24,523 nucleotides of DNA from an uncultured Polaromonas sp. (GTDB taxonomy: Bacteria; Pseudomonadota; Gammaproteobacteria; Burkholderiales; Burkholderiaceae), in NCBI GenBank assembly GCA_946479075.1, contig CAMLDT010000026.1:1-24523 (forward strand). Direction: 5' to 3'. Shown here one piece after another: positions 7,929 through 15,269 of this stretch. Within the stretch, counting starts at the first letter, position 1. Each line of letters begins with the position of its first letter. Made by a program: the position numbers and the translations under genes. The notes beneath the pieces were generated by a model, which had not been told where the DNA came from, ran no database searches, and saw nothing but the letters and a program-made list of their open reading frames with translations.

Positions 7929-9008
7929 ATGAATCGTCGCGCCCTCATCCGACATGCCGGCATTTCCGGTGTGCTTGCGGCCGGCATTGCGCCTGCCGTG
8001 CATGCACAGGCGACGGTTCGCTGGCGCCTGGCATCGAGTTTTCCGCAGTCGCTGGACACCATTTATGGGGCGGCCGAAAGTTTTGCCCAGCATGTGAGGA
8101 CGGTGTCCGGCGGGAAGTTCGAGATCTCGGTCCATGCCGCCGGCGAGTTGATGCCAGCCTTTGATGTGGTGGACAACGTCCGCAAGGGCGCGATAGAGGC
8201 CGCCCACACGGCGCCGTATTACTTCACGGACAAGGACGAAACTTTTGCCATCGGCGGCGCGATTCCGTTTGGCCTGAACAGCCGGCAGATGAGCGCCTGG
8301 ACCTTCGAGGGCAACGGCCTGAAGCTGATGCGCGAGTTTTACGCGGGTTACAACATCATCAATTTTGCCTGCGGCAACACCGGTGCGCAGATGGGGGGCT
8401 GGTTTCGCAAGGAGATCCGCTCCCTGGCGGACATGAAGGGACTGAAATTCCGGGTCGGCGGTTTTGCCGGTAAGGTGGTCGAGCGCCTGGGTGCCCGGCC
8501 GCAGAACCTGCCGGGCGGCGACATCTATCAGGCGCTGGAGCAACGCAGCATCGATGCGGCGGAATGGATAGGACCGTACGATGACCAGAAGCTGGGCTTC
8601 AACAAGGTCGCGCCCAACTACTACTACCCCGGCTGGTGGGAAGGCGGTCTGCAGCTCGACCTCTACATCAACCAGAGGGCTTATGAGGCGCTGAGCAGCG
8701 TTAACAAAGGGGTGGTGAAAATCGCCAGTGCGGCGGCGCATGTGGAAATGCAGGCCAAATACGACGCGAGAAACCCGGGCGCGCTGAAGCAGCTGGTGGC
8801 GGCGGGCGCCCGCTTGCGGCCCTTTCCGGCGGACGTGATGAACGCAGCCTTCAAGGAAGCCATGCAGCTCTATGGCGAACTGTCGGCGAGCAACGAAAAC
8901 TGGCGCAAGGTTTATGCCGATTACGCGCGGTTTCGCGGCGACCAGAATCTCTGGTTTCGCTTCACGGAGTCCACCTTCGACCGCTTCATGCAAAGCCAGA
9001 AGCTTTGA
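7929..9008 (+). CDS. TRAP transporter substrate-binding protein, TakP-like (copy 1)
   Basis: This 359-residue periplasmic protein captures a solute for a TRAP transporter. The N-terminus MNRRALIRHAGISG leads into a hydrophobic stretch ending VHAQA, a twin-arginine-like signal cleaved after about residue 26. The mature part carries the blocks WRLASSFPQSLDTIYG, GNTGAQMGGWFRKEI, AAEWIGPYDDQKLGF and YYYPGWWEGG. These match the 2-oxoacid-binding TakP of Rhodobacter as I remember it, so pyruvate-type 2-oxo acids, bound as a dimer with a metal, are plausible substrates; this is inference. GGAG stands six bases before the ATG plus spacer, a good ribosome site. It is followed at 169 bp by a close paralogue, and the matching dctQM genes lie convergent downstream. 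Confidence 0.9.
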   Translation: MNRRALIRHAGISGVLAAGIAPAVHAQATVRWRLASSFPQSLDTIYGAAESFAQHVRTVSGGKFEISVHAAGELMPAFDVVDNVRKGAIEAAHTAPYYFTDKDETFAIGGAIPFGLNSRQMSAWTFEGNGLKLMREFYAGYNIINFACGNTGAQMGGWFRKEIRSLADMKGLKFRVGGFAGKVVERLGARPQNLPGGDIYQALEQRSIDAAEWIGPYDDQKLGFNKVAPNYYYPGWWEGGLQLDLYINQRAYEALSSVNKGVVKIASAAAHVEMQAKYDARNPGALKQLVAAGARLRPFPADVMNAAFKEAMQLYGELSASNENWRKVYADYARFRGDQNLWFRFTESTFDRFMQSQKL

Positions 9009-9039
9009 CAGGGCCCGGGCTGACAACAGCCTGACTGCC

Positions 9040-9056
9040 AAGTCGGCGCGCGACTT
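9040..9056. repeat. Inverted repeat between the two TakP-like genes
   Basis: AAGTCG (9040-9045) and CGACTT (9051-9056) flank GCGCG, a 17-bp near-palindrome beginning 31 nt after the stop of copy 1. No U-run follows. It may be a weak 3' hairpin of copy 1 or a regulator site for copy 2. Confidence 0.35.
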
Positions 9057-9062
9057 TGCGCA

Positions 9063-9104
9063 GGGAAAACCCGCCCTTGGGCCTTCGGACGCCAGTTTTA
9101 CAAT
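9063..9104 (+). promoter_or_regulatory. Candidate operator and promoter of the second TakP-like gene
   Basis: GGGAAAACCC (9063-9072) precedes TTTTACAAT, whose -10-like TACAAT is at 9099-9104; TTGGGC at 9076-9081 stands 17 bp before it as a possible -35. The element and spacing repeat those upstream of copy 1 (25 versus 26 nt between palindrome and TACAAT), although the surrounding sequence differs. The remaining bases up to the ATG at 9178 show a GGAG ribosome site and nothing else. Confidence 0.45.
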
Positions 9105-9177
9105 CAAAAAACGACTTGGAAAAGTTGGTAGCCCGGCCATAAGCCGTGTTTTTTTTAATGCACCTGGAGTGAAATTC

Positions 9178-10260
9178 ATGGATCGTCGTTCCCTTATCAA
9201 AAATGCCGGCATTGCCGGTGTGCTGGCTGCCGGTATTGCTCCGGCTGTCCATGCCCAGGCCGCAGTCCGCTGGCGTCTGGCTTCCAGCTTCCCCAAGTCC
9301 CTGGACACGATTTACGGCGGCGCCGAAGTGTTCGCCAACGCTGTCAAGGCCATGTCCGGTGGCAAGTTTGAAGTTTCTGTTCACGCCGGTGGCGAACTCA
9401 TGCCTGCTTTCGGCGTGGTGGACGGCGTGCAGAACGGCACCGTCGAAATGGCACACACCGTGCCTTACTACTTCTACGGCAAGAACCCTGCGTTCGCGCT
9501 GGGCTCGGCGATCCCCTTCGGTTTCAACGCCCGCCAGATGACCGCATGGATGATCCACGGCAACGGCCGCAAACTGATGAACGAGTTTTATGCCAACTAC
9601 GGCATGGTCAGCTACGCCGGCGGCAACACCGGCACGCAGATGGGCGGCTGGTTCCGCAAGGAGATCAAGTCGATCGCCGACCTGAAGGGCCTGAAAATGC
9701 GTCTGGGCGGCGGCCTGGTCGGTGATGTGATGACCAAGCTCGGTGCGGTGCCGCAAAGCATCCCCGGTGGCGAGATCTACCAGGCGCTGGAAAAAGGCAC
9801 CATTGATGCCGCTGAATGGGTCGGTCCCTATGACGACCAGAAGCTCGGCTTCAACAAGGTAGCGCCCAACTACTACTACCCTGGCTGGTGGGAGGGTGGC
9901 CCTGAGGTCGACTTCTACATCAACAAGAAAGCCCTCGACGCGCTGACGCCCGAGAACAAGGCCATTGTTGAGGCCGCCGCGGCCCAGGCTTCGGTGGACA
10001 TGCTCGCCAAGTACGACGCCCGCAACCCCATCGCGCTCAAGCAACTGGTGGCTGCCAAGACCAAGGTGCTGCCTTTCCCGCAAGCTGTGCTGGCCGCTTC
10101 TTACAAGGCTTCCCTGCAGGTCTACGAAGAAAACAATGCAAAAAGCCCGGAGTGGAAAAAAATCTACGCCGACATGCGCACCTTCCAGCGCGACCAGGTG
10201 CTGTGGTTCCGTTTTGCGGAAAACCGTTTCGACAACTTCATGGCTACCCTGAAGCTGTAA
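9178..10260 (+). CDS. TRAP transporter substrate-binding protein, TakP-like (copy 2)
   Basis: This 360-residue paralogue of the preceding gene has the same layout. MDRRSLIKNAGIAGVLA is a clear twin-arginine-type signal (RRSLIK) with likely cleavage after VHA, near residue 26. The conserved blocks WRLASSFPKSLDTIYGG, GNTGTQMGGWFRKEI, AAEWVGPYDDQKLGFNKV and YYYPGWWEGG are nearly identical to copy 1; it looks slightly closer to TakP (SFPKSLDTI, FALGSAIPF, ALEKGTIDA). The ATG at 9178 follows CTGGAG with eight bases of spacing; the frame is open upstream to 8872 but only by overlap with copy 1. A strong terminator follows at 10303. Two binding proteins with one visible dctQM pair suggest that they share a permease with different ligands or expression. 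Confidence 0.92.
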   Translation: MDRRSLIKNAGIAGVLAAGIAPAVHAQAAVRWRLASSFPKSLDTIYGGAEVFANAVKAMSGGKFEVSVHAGGELMPAFGVVDGVQNGTVEMAHTVPYYFYGKNPAFALGSAIPFGFNARQMTAWMIHGNGRKLMNEFYANYGMVSYAGGNTGTQMGGWFRKEIKSIADLKGLKMRLGGGLVGDVMTKLGAVPQSIPGGEIYQALEKGTIDAAEWVGPYDDQKLGFNKVAPNYYYPGWWEGGPEVDFYINKKALDALTPENKAIVEAAAAQASVDMLAKYDARNPIALKQLVAAKTKVLPFPQAVLAASYKASLQVYEENNAKSPEWKKIYADMRTFQRDQVLWFRFAENRFDNFMATLKL

Positions 10261-10302
10261 GGACAGCCGGTCCCTCGCCCTGCATGGTGCGGGGTCCTCT
10301 GT

Positions 10303-10331
10303 AAAAAAGCCCCGCATCGCGGGGCTTTTTT
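10303..10331 (+). terminator. Intrinsic terminator after the TakP-like genes
   Basis: A run of six A, then GCCCCGC, loop ATC, GCGGGGC and TTTTTTT form a perfect GC stem with a U-tail, 43 nt after the stop of copy 2. With its A-run it can also work on the minus strand, as a backstop for dctM transcription. Confidence 0.92.
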
Positions 10332-10449
10332 CATGGGCCAACGCTTGTGCCGGAAGCGTTGCCACGGCGGTCCGGGTGCGGGCCTGGGTGCGTGCAGCAA
10401 GTCCTGCCGCTGGCCACTGTCAGGCATGCACCCGACCAGCGGCTGAACG

Positions 10450-10479
10450 AAAAAAAGCCCTGGCGAACCAGGGCTTTTT
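10450..10479 (-). terminator. Intrinsic terminator after dctM
   Basis: GCCCTGG (10457-10463) and CCAGGGC (10468-10474) with a CGAA loop are flanked by seven A and five T. It lies 55 nt beyond the dctM stop and is bidirectional. Between this and the other terminator (10332-10449) I see no gene or structure. Confidence 0.9.
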
Positions 10480-10534
10480 ACTTGCACGGGCCATGCGTCG
10501 CAGCATGTGCCCGAAAGGGTTGCGGGCGACGTGC

Positions 10535-12343
10535 TTACTTTTTGGCCGGCGCCGACATCGAGTCCTGCAAGGCTTTCAGGGGATCGTCCTCCGCAGGGGC
10601 TGCCGTGCCTGGCGCCGCGGGCTCCTCCGCCCCTGGCGCTGCCGGATCGGCGTTGGGCATCTCCGGTGCGGACGGGTCTTCCGTGGCAATGGGTGGGGGC
10701 ATGTTGGCCTCCATCTGCTGCTGGATCTTGTCCATGTCATACACCTCTTTTTTATCCAGCCCGCTCGACACCAGTTGCGGGAAGGCAATGATCAGCGCGA
10801 CCATGACCAGCTGTATCGTGATGAACGGGATGGCGCCCCAGTAAATCTGCGTGGTTTTGACCGGCTGAATCAGCTCGCCGGTGACCTTGTCGGTGTACTC
10901 CTTGGTGGGGGCCACACTTCGGAGATAGAACAGGGCGAAACCGAACGGCGGGTGCATGAAGGAGGTCTGCATGTTCACGGCCAGCAAAACACCAAACCAG
11001 ATCAGGTCAATGCCCAGCTTGTTTGCGACCGGCGCCAGCAAGGGCACCACGATGAAGGACAGTTCAAAGAAGTCCAGGAAAAACGCCAGGAAGAAAATCA
11101 GCACATTGACCAGGATCAGGAAACCCAGCTGGCCTCCGGGCAGGTCGGACAGCAGGTGCTCGACCCAGCGCGGGCCGTCGGCGCCCTGGAAGGTCAGGCT
11201 GAAGACGGTGGACCCGATCAGGATGAACAGCACAAAACACGACAGCTTGGTGGTCGTCATCAGCGCCTGCTTGAGCAGCGCAAAGGTGATGCGCCCGCGT
11301 GCCCCCGCAAGAATCAGTGCGCCCAGCGCGCCCATGGCGCCGCCCTCGGTGGGCGTGGCCACGCCGAGGAAAATCGTGCCCAGCACCAGGAAAATCAGCA
11401 GCAGGGGAGGGATCAGCACAAAGGTCACCCGTTCGGCCATGCGAGAGAGCAGGCCCATGCGCGTCACTTTGTTGACGATGGCTGCAAGCAGCGCGAGGAT
11501 CACGCCGCCGCACATGGACACCACGATGACCTCGTCCGTGGCGACCTTGTCGACCTGGTGGCCGCTGACCATGGACAGGACTGCGGCATAGTGCTCACCG
11601 ACGTAGACGGCCACGACCACGCAAAGCGCCGTGAGAACGCCCAGTGAGAGCATGCCGCTTTTGCCGTTGGGTTCGCGCAGTGTCCGGGCTTCTGGCGGCA
11701 GGGCTGGCACCCATTTCGGCTTGACGAAGGCCAGCAGGACGACATATCCCGCATACATGGCCATCAGCATGAAACCAGGAATGAAGGCGCCCTTGTACAT
11801 CTCGCCGACACTGCGGCCCAGCTGGTCAGCCAGCACGATCAGCACGAGCGAGGGCGGAATGATTTGCGCCAGCGTGCCGGAGGCAGCAATCACACCGGCG
11901 GCGATCCGCCGGTCATAGCCGTAGCGCAGCATGATGGGCAGGGAAATCAGGCCCATGGAAATCACGGAAGCGGCCACCACGCCTGTGGTGGCGGCCAGCA
12001 GCGCGCCGACAAAAACCACAGCCAGCGCCAGTCCGCCGCGGATCGGGCCGAACACCTGACCGATGGTTTCCAGCAGGTCTTCGGCCATGCCACTGCGTTC
12101 GAGCACCAGTCCCATCAAGGTGAAGAAGGGAATGGCCAGCAGGGTATCGTTTTGCATGATGCCAAAAATGCGCAGCGGCAAGGCCTGCATCAGCGCCTCG
12201 GGCAGGACACCCAGCTCAATGCCGATAAACGCAAAAAACAGGCCGCAGGCGCCCAGACTGAATGCCACCGGAAAACCGAACAGCAGGAAAAAGATCAGCC
12301 CCACAAACATGATGGGGGCGAAGTTGGTGATGAGGAATTCCAT
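10535..12343 (-). CDS. dctM: TRAP transporter large permease, DctM family
   Basis: This 602-residue inner-membrane protein is the large subunit of a TRAP transporter and carries out sodium-driven uptake of the solute handed over by the binding protein. It has about twelve or more membrane segments with family landmarks: FLLFGFPVAFSLGACGL, NDTLLAIPFFTLMG, the repeat-type GVVAASVISMGLISLP, ASGTLAQIIPPSL and, in the second half, TIFLGVATPTEGGAMGALG. Residues from about 528 to 602 form a Pro/Ala/Glu-rich tail that looks cytoplasmic and disordered and is not part of the usual DctM core; typical DctM proteins are nearer 430 residues. AAGGAC lies before the ATG. It starts 10 nt after dctQ and converges on the two TakP-like genes, its likely partners. 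Confidence 0.92.
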   Translation of the reverse strand: MEFLITNFAPIMFVGLIFFLLFGFPVAFSLGACGLFFAFIGIELGVLPEALMQALPLRIFGIMQNDTLLAIPFFTLMGLVLERSGMAEDLLETIGQVFGPIRGGLALAVVFVGALLAATTGVVAASVISMGLISLPIMLRYGYDRRIAAGVIAASGTLAQIIPPSLVLIVLADQLGRSVGEMYKGAFIPGFMLMAMYAGYVVLLAFVKPKWVPALPPEARTLREPNGKSGMLSLGVLTALCVVVAVYVGEHYAAVLSMVSGHQVDKVATDEVIVVSMCGGVILALLAAIVNKVTRMGLLSRMAERVTFVLIPPLLLIFLVLGTIFLGVATPTEGGAMGALGALILAGARGRITFALLKQALMTTTKLSCFVLFILIGSTVFSLTFQGADGPRWVEHLLSDLPGGQLGFLILVNVLIFFLAFFLDFFELSFIVVPLLAPVANKLGIDLIWFGVLLAVNMQTSFMHPPFGFALFYLRSVAPTKEYTDKVTGELIQPVKTTQIYWGAIPFITIQLVMVALIIAFPQLVSSGLDKKEVYDMDKIQQQMEANMPPPIATEDPSAPEMPNADPAAPGAEEPAAPGTAAPAEDDPLKALQDSMSAPAKK

Positions 12344-12353
12344 GAAGCTGTCC

Positions 12354-12962
12354 TTATTTCACGTCGGCGGTGGCCGTTTTGCTTTCGGCCAGACGGCGGA
12401 TCGCTTCGGCGAGTTCTTCTTCGGCGCTTTGGCCTTCACTCTTGATGGCGGGGTCGTCCACCATGCCCTTGAGGAAGGCCATGCGCTTGATGAACTCCGA
12501 GACGCCCTGCAGCAGCAGCAGGAAAAAGCCCACGGGCATCAGCAGGTAAACCGGCCAACGTATCAGGCCGCCCGAGTTGTTGGACATTTCACCGGAGTTG
12601 TAGCCGTTCATGAAGAAGGGCCACGCGAAATAAATGATGACCAGGCACATCGGCGCCAGCATGATCGCAAAGCCGATCAGTTCCATTTTTACCTGGGTAC
12701 GGCGCGCAAAGCGGCTGACCAGCACATCAATCCGCACATGTTCGTTCTGCAGCAGGGTGTAGCCCGCTGCCAGCAGGAAGGAGGCGGCGAACAGATACCA
12801 CTGCACTTCGAGGTAGGCATTGGAGCCGACGTTGAAAACCTTGCGGACCACGGCGTTCACGCCGCTGATCACGGTGGAGCCCAGGATCAGCCAGATGGAC
12901 AGGCGGCCCACCAGGCCGTTGAGCCAGTCCACGAAGTTCGAAAACTTGAGTAACGCATGCAT
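12354..12962 (-). CDS. dctQ: TRAP transporter small permease, DctQ family
   Basis: This 202-residue protein is the small membrane subunit that pairs with DctM. Four hydrophobic segments are visible: LSIWLILGSTVISGVNAVVR, LEVQWYLFAASFLLAAGYTLL followed by the family motif NEHVRIDVL, the helix about residues 100-125 (GFAIMLAPMCLVIIYFAW) and WPVYLLMPVGFFLLLLQG. A charged C-terminus of about 40 residues follows. I chose ATG 12962 (MHALLKFSNFVDW) because GGAG lies nine bases upstream; the frame is open to 13040. It is the first gene of dctQM, with only 10 nt before dctM. The pairing with TakP-like proteins resembles the takPQM gene set, here with the binding-protein genes inverted. Confidence 0.9.
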   Translation of the reverse strand: MHALLKFSNFVDWLNGLVGRLSIWLILGSTVISGVNAVVRKVFNVGSNAYLEVQWYLFAASFLLAAGYTLLQNEHVRIDVLVSRFARRTQVKMELIGFAIMLAPMCLVIIYFAWPFFMNGYNSGEMSNNSGGLIRWPVYLLMPVGFFLLLLQGVSEFIKRMAFLKGMVDDPAIKSEGQSAEEELAEAIRRLAESKTATADVK

Positions 12963-13060
12963 TTGCTTTGTCTCCAGGGTAAAGAAGGCCCGCATTGATG
13001 CCTTTGGACAAGCGCTGTGAACGGCTTGCTCCGGACGCAAAACTGTGAGGGATGCGGGAT

Positions 13061-13126
13061 TTTATAGAGAAGCACGGGGCGCTGGCTGACATCAATTTGA
13101 CGATGTCGGCCCCTTTGACTAGGGGT
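13061..13126 (-). promoter_or_regulatory. dctQ upstream region with inverted repeats
   Basis: On the minus strand a -10-like TATAAA lies at 13066-13061, with no clear -35. Upstream of it GACATC and GATGTC arms (13088-13093, 13102-13107) flank eight bases, and CCCCT/AGGGG arms (13110-13114, 13121-13125) form a small hairpin. The first repeat would centre near -43 and could be an activator site for dctQM. The second might also serve as the 3' end of senC, which stops at 13145. No gene is present in 12963-13144. Confidence 0.35.
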
Positions 13127-13144
13127 AAACGCGAGTGCCCGGTG

Positions 13145-14227
13145 TCACAGGGAAGGCAGCAGGGACAGCCCTTTGCCCTCTGTCATGCGTCCTATAGTGC
13201 AGGCGCTGTCAAAGCCATGCTGGCGGAAACTGGCCAGCACCTCTGTCTCGGATTCCGGCGAGCAGGCCACCAGCAGTCCCCCGCTGGTTTGCGGGTCGCA
13301 AAGCAGCGCCTGCATCTCCGCGGAGATGCCATCGGGCAGCTGCACCTCAGCGCCGTAGCTGGCCCAATTTCGGCCCGATGCGCCGGTGACCATGCCTTGG
13401 GCGGCCAGTGCCAGCACGCCGGGCAACAGCGGGATGCGGTCGAGTGCGATCTGCATCTGCAAGCCGGCGCCACGCGCCAGTTCCAGCCCGTGCCCTGCCA
13501 GCCCAAAGCCCGTGATATCGGTCAGGGCATGCACGCCGTCGAGTTTGGCCAGATCGATGCCGGGCTTGTTGAGCTGGGTGGTGACGGCAATCATGCGCGC
13601 ATAACCCTCGGCATCGAGCGCGTCTTTCTTGAGCGCGGCCGACAGGATGCCGACGCCAAGCGGCTTGCCCAGGACCAGCACATCGCCGGCGCGCGCGCCT
13701 GAATTTTTCTTGACGCGTGACGGGTGCACCAGGCCGAGCACCACCAGGCCATAGATTGGTTCGACCGAATCGATGGTGTGGCCACCGGCGATGGGAATGC
13801 CCGCGTCACGGCAGACGTCCTGGCCGCCGCGCAGGATGGCACCGATGGTTTCCAGCGGCAGCACATTGATGGGCATGCCGACCAGGCCCAGCGCCATGAT
13901 CGGTGTGCCGCCCATCGCATACACGTCGCTGATGGCATTGGTCGCAGCAATCCGGCCAAAGTCGTAGGGGTCATCCACGATGGGCATGAAAAAGTCGGTG
14001 GTGGCAATCAGCGCCTGTTCGTCGTTGAGCTGATAAACCGCCGCATCGTCGGCGGTTTCGATGCCCACCAGCAACTGTGGCGGGATCGGCAGGTTGCTGG
14101 AGTTTTTCAGGATTTCTGCAAGGACGCCGGGTGCAATCTTGCAGCCGCAACCGCCGCCGTGCGACAGGCTGCTCAGGCGGGGCGCCGTCGCGGGAAGGGG
14201 GGCGGAGAGTTTGTCGGGGGCATTCAT
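13145..14227 (-). CDS. senC: Selenophosphate synthase of the selenoneine locus (SelD homologue)
   Basis: This 360-residue enzyme makes selenophosphate from selenide and ATP. It has the SelD N-terminal loop SHGGGCGCKIAPG with catalytic Cys27 and Lys30 (cysteine, not selenocysteine), then DDAAVY, TTDFFMPIVDDPYDFGRIAATNAISDVYAMGG, represented by the landmarks TTDFFMPIVDDPYDFG and ATNAISDVYAMGG, and DPQTSGGLL near the C-terminus. Length fits SelD (about 350). ATG 14227 is chosen because it overlaps the senB stop as ATGA, giving translational coupling; an open frame upstream lies within senB. Its place directly after a SenB-type glycosyltransferase shows that it serves selenoneine synthesis. It might also serve tRNA selenouridine or selenoprotein synthesis if such genes exist elsewhere; none is in the window. 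Confidence 0.9.
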   Translation of the reverse strand: MNAPDKLSAPLPATAPRLSSLSHGGGCGCKIAPGVLAEILKNSSNLPIPPQLLVGIETADDAAVYQLNDEQALIATTDFFMPIVDDPYDFGRIAATNAISDVYAMGGTPIMALGLVGMPINVLPLETIGAILRGGQDVCRDAGIPIAGGHTIDSVEPIYGLVVLGLVHPSRVKKNSGARAGDVLVLGKPLGVGILSAALKKDALDAEGYARMIAVTTQLNKPGIDLAKLDGVHALTDITGFGLAGHGLELARGAGLQMQIALDRIPLLPGVLALAAQGMVTGASGRNWASYGAEVQLPDGISAEMQALLCDPQTSGGLLVACSPESETEVLASFRQHGFDSACTIGRMTEGKGLSLLPSL

Positions 14228-15210
14228 GCGGAGGCTTTCAGTGCGCTGTTGACCAAGTTTATGACAAGGCGTTGTTCCAGGGCAGGACTGAACAAATGGG
14301 CCCGTGCCTCGCATTGTTGTTCGAGCCGTGCCAGAAAGGCGGGCTCGCTGGCACAGCGTTGCAGCAGCGCCGCCAGGGCACGGTGGTTCCCGACGGGAAA
14401 ATATCCGTCGTAGTCCTGTCCCAGCAGGCCGATGTTGCCGCTGATGGCCGAGGCCAGCACCGCCGTGCCCGACTGCACCGCCTCGACGATCACCTGCGCA
14501 CCGCCTTCCATCAGCGAACTGTTCACGAGCACATGCGCGCGCCTGATGTGCTGGCGGGTCGCAGCGCGCGGCAGGTTGCCCAGCCAGCGATACCCCGCGT
14601 TGGCGTGGCGGGCTGCATCGGCGGCGTGTCCCAGATCGGTTTGCAGGGCGCTCCCGATCTGTTCAAAGCGCATGGGCTGCGCATACGGCGCGGCGATGGC
14701 ACGCAGCCAGGTGAGCGGATCCTTTTCATCGCGCAGGTGGCCGACCATCACGGCCCTGAAGGCCCGGACGGGTTTGCGCACAGGCTGCAAGGGCTGCGCC
14801 GACTGGCAGATCACGCTGGCCTTGCTGCGCAGGGCCGGCGGCAGGACCTGCAGGCCGCCTTCCTGCAGCAGCACCAGGTGGGTCGCCAGGGCCAGCGACT
14901 GCTGGGCGTCGGCATCGGTCTGGATGTCGCGGTACAGGTCGGTGCCGGTCAGCACCATCACCAAAGGTTTGCCGGGGTGGTGTCGCGCCCAGGCCTGGAT
15001 CGCCGGCGCTGAACGGCGTGCGTGCAGCGCGACCATGAGTTCGGCGCCGGGTGCAGCCTCGGGGCCAAGCCAGGCGTCCAGCAGTGCCGTGTGATGGTGG
15101 GCCGATAAAAACCTCGCCCAGCGGCTGGCGGTGTGCCAGTTGCCGTTGTTCGCTTCCCGGAGAGCCGGGCTGACGATGACAACTTTGCCTTTTTTTGATC
15201 TGCTGTCCAC
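14224..15210 (-). CDS. senB: Selenosugar synthase (GT-B glycosyltransferase) of selenoneine biosynthesis
   Basis: This 328-residue glycosyltransferase-like protein is, by family and context, SenB. In the described Variovorax pathway SenB couples selenophosphate to a UDP-sugar to make a selenosugar, the selenium donor for SenA. The sequence begins with a Rossmann-like KVVIVSPALREANNGNW block, has VLTGTDLYRDI (86-96), and in the C-terminal half the nucleotide-sugar site SSLMEGGAQVIVEAVQSG with the EX7E pair Glu235/Glu243 of retaining GT-B enzymes. The start is GTG 15210 with TGAGG seven bases upstream. It overlaps senC by 4 nt and follows the PilL-like fragment gene by 59 nt on the same strand, so all three may be cotranscribed. 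The SenB call rests on the senC and senA neighbours as much as on its own sequence. Confidence 0.87.
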   Translation of the reverse strand: MDSRSKKGKVVIVSPALREANNGNWHTASRWARFLSAHHHTALLDAWLGPEAAPGAELMVALHARRSAPAIQAWARHHPGKPLVMVLTGTDLYRDIQTDADAQQSLALATHLVLLQEGGLQVLPPALRSKASVICQSAQPLQPVRKPVRAFRAVMVGHLRDEKDPLTWLRAIAAPYAQPMRFEQIGSALQTDLGHAADAARHANAGYRWLGNLPRAATRQHIRRAHVLVNSSLMEGGAQVIVEAVQSGTAVLASAISGNIGLLGQDYDGYFPVGNHRALAALLQRCASEPAFLARLEQQCEARAHLFSPALEQRLVINLVNSALKASA

Positions 15211-15269
15211 GGAATGGCCTCACGCCGGGCTGCGCCCGCGCCACAGATTAACAGCTCTCTTGGCAGCGC

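Noticed and set aside
8986..10365. 459-codon minus-strand frame opposite the second TakP-like gene
   Set aside because: It overlaps a clear binding protein and runs through its terminator.
10376..11647. 423-codon plus-strand frame opposite dctM, rich in Gln/His
   Set aside because: Antisense of a hydrophobic membrane protein gives such composition; no motif is seen.
13145..14227. Selenocysteine in the SelD/SenC active site
   Set aside because: The active-site codons encode cysteine (GCGCK) and no in-frame TGA occurs.
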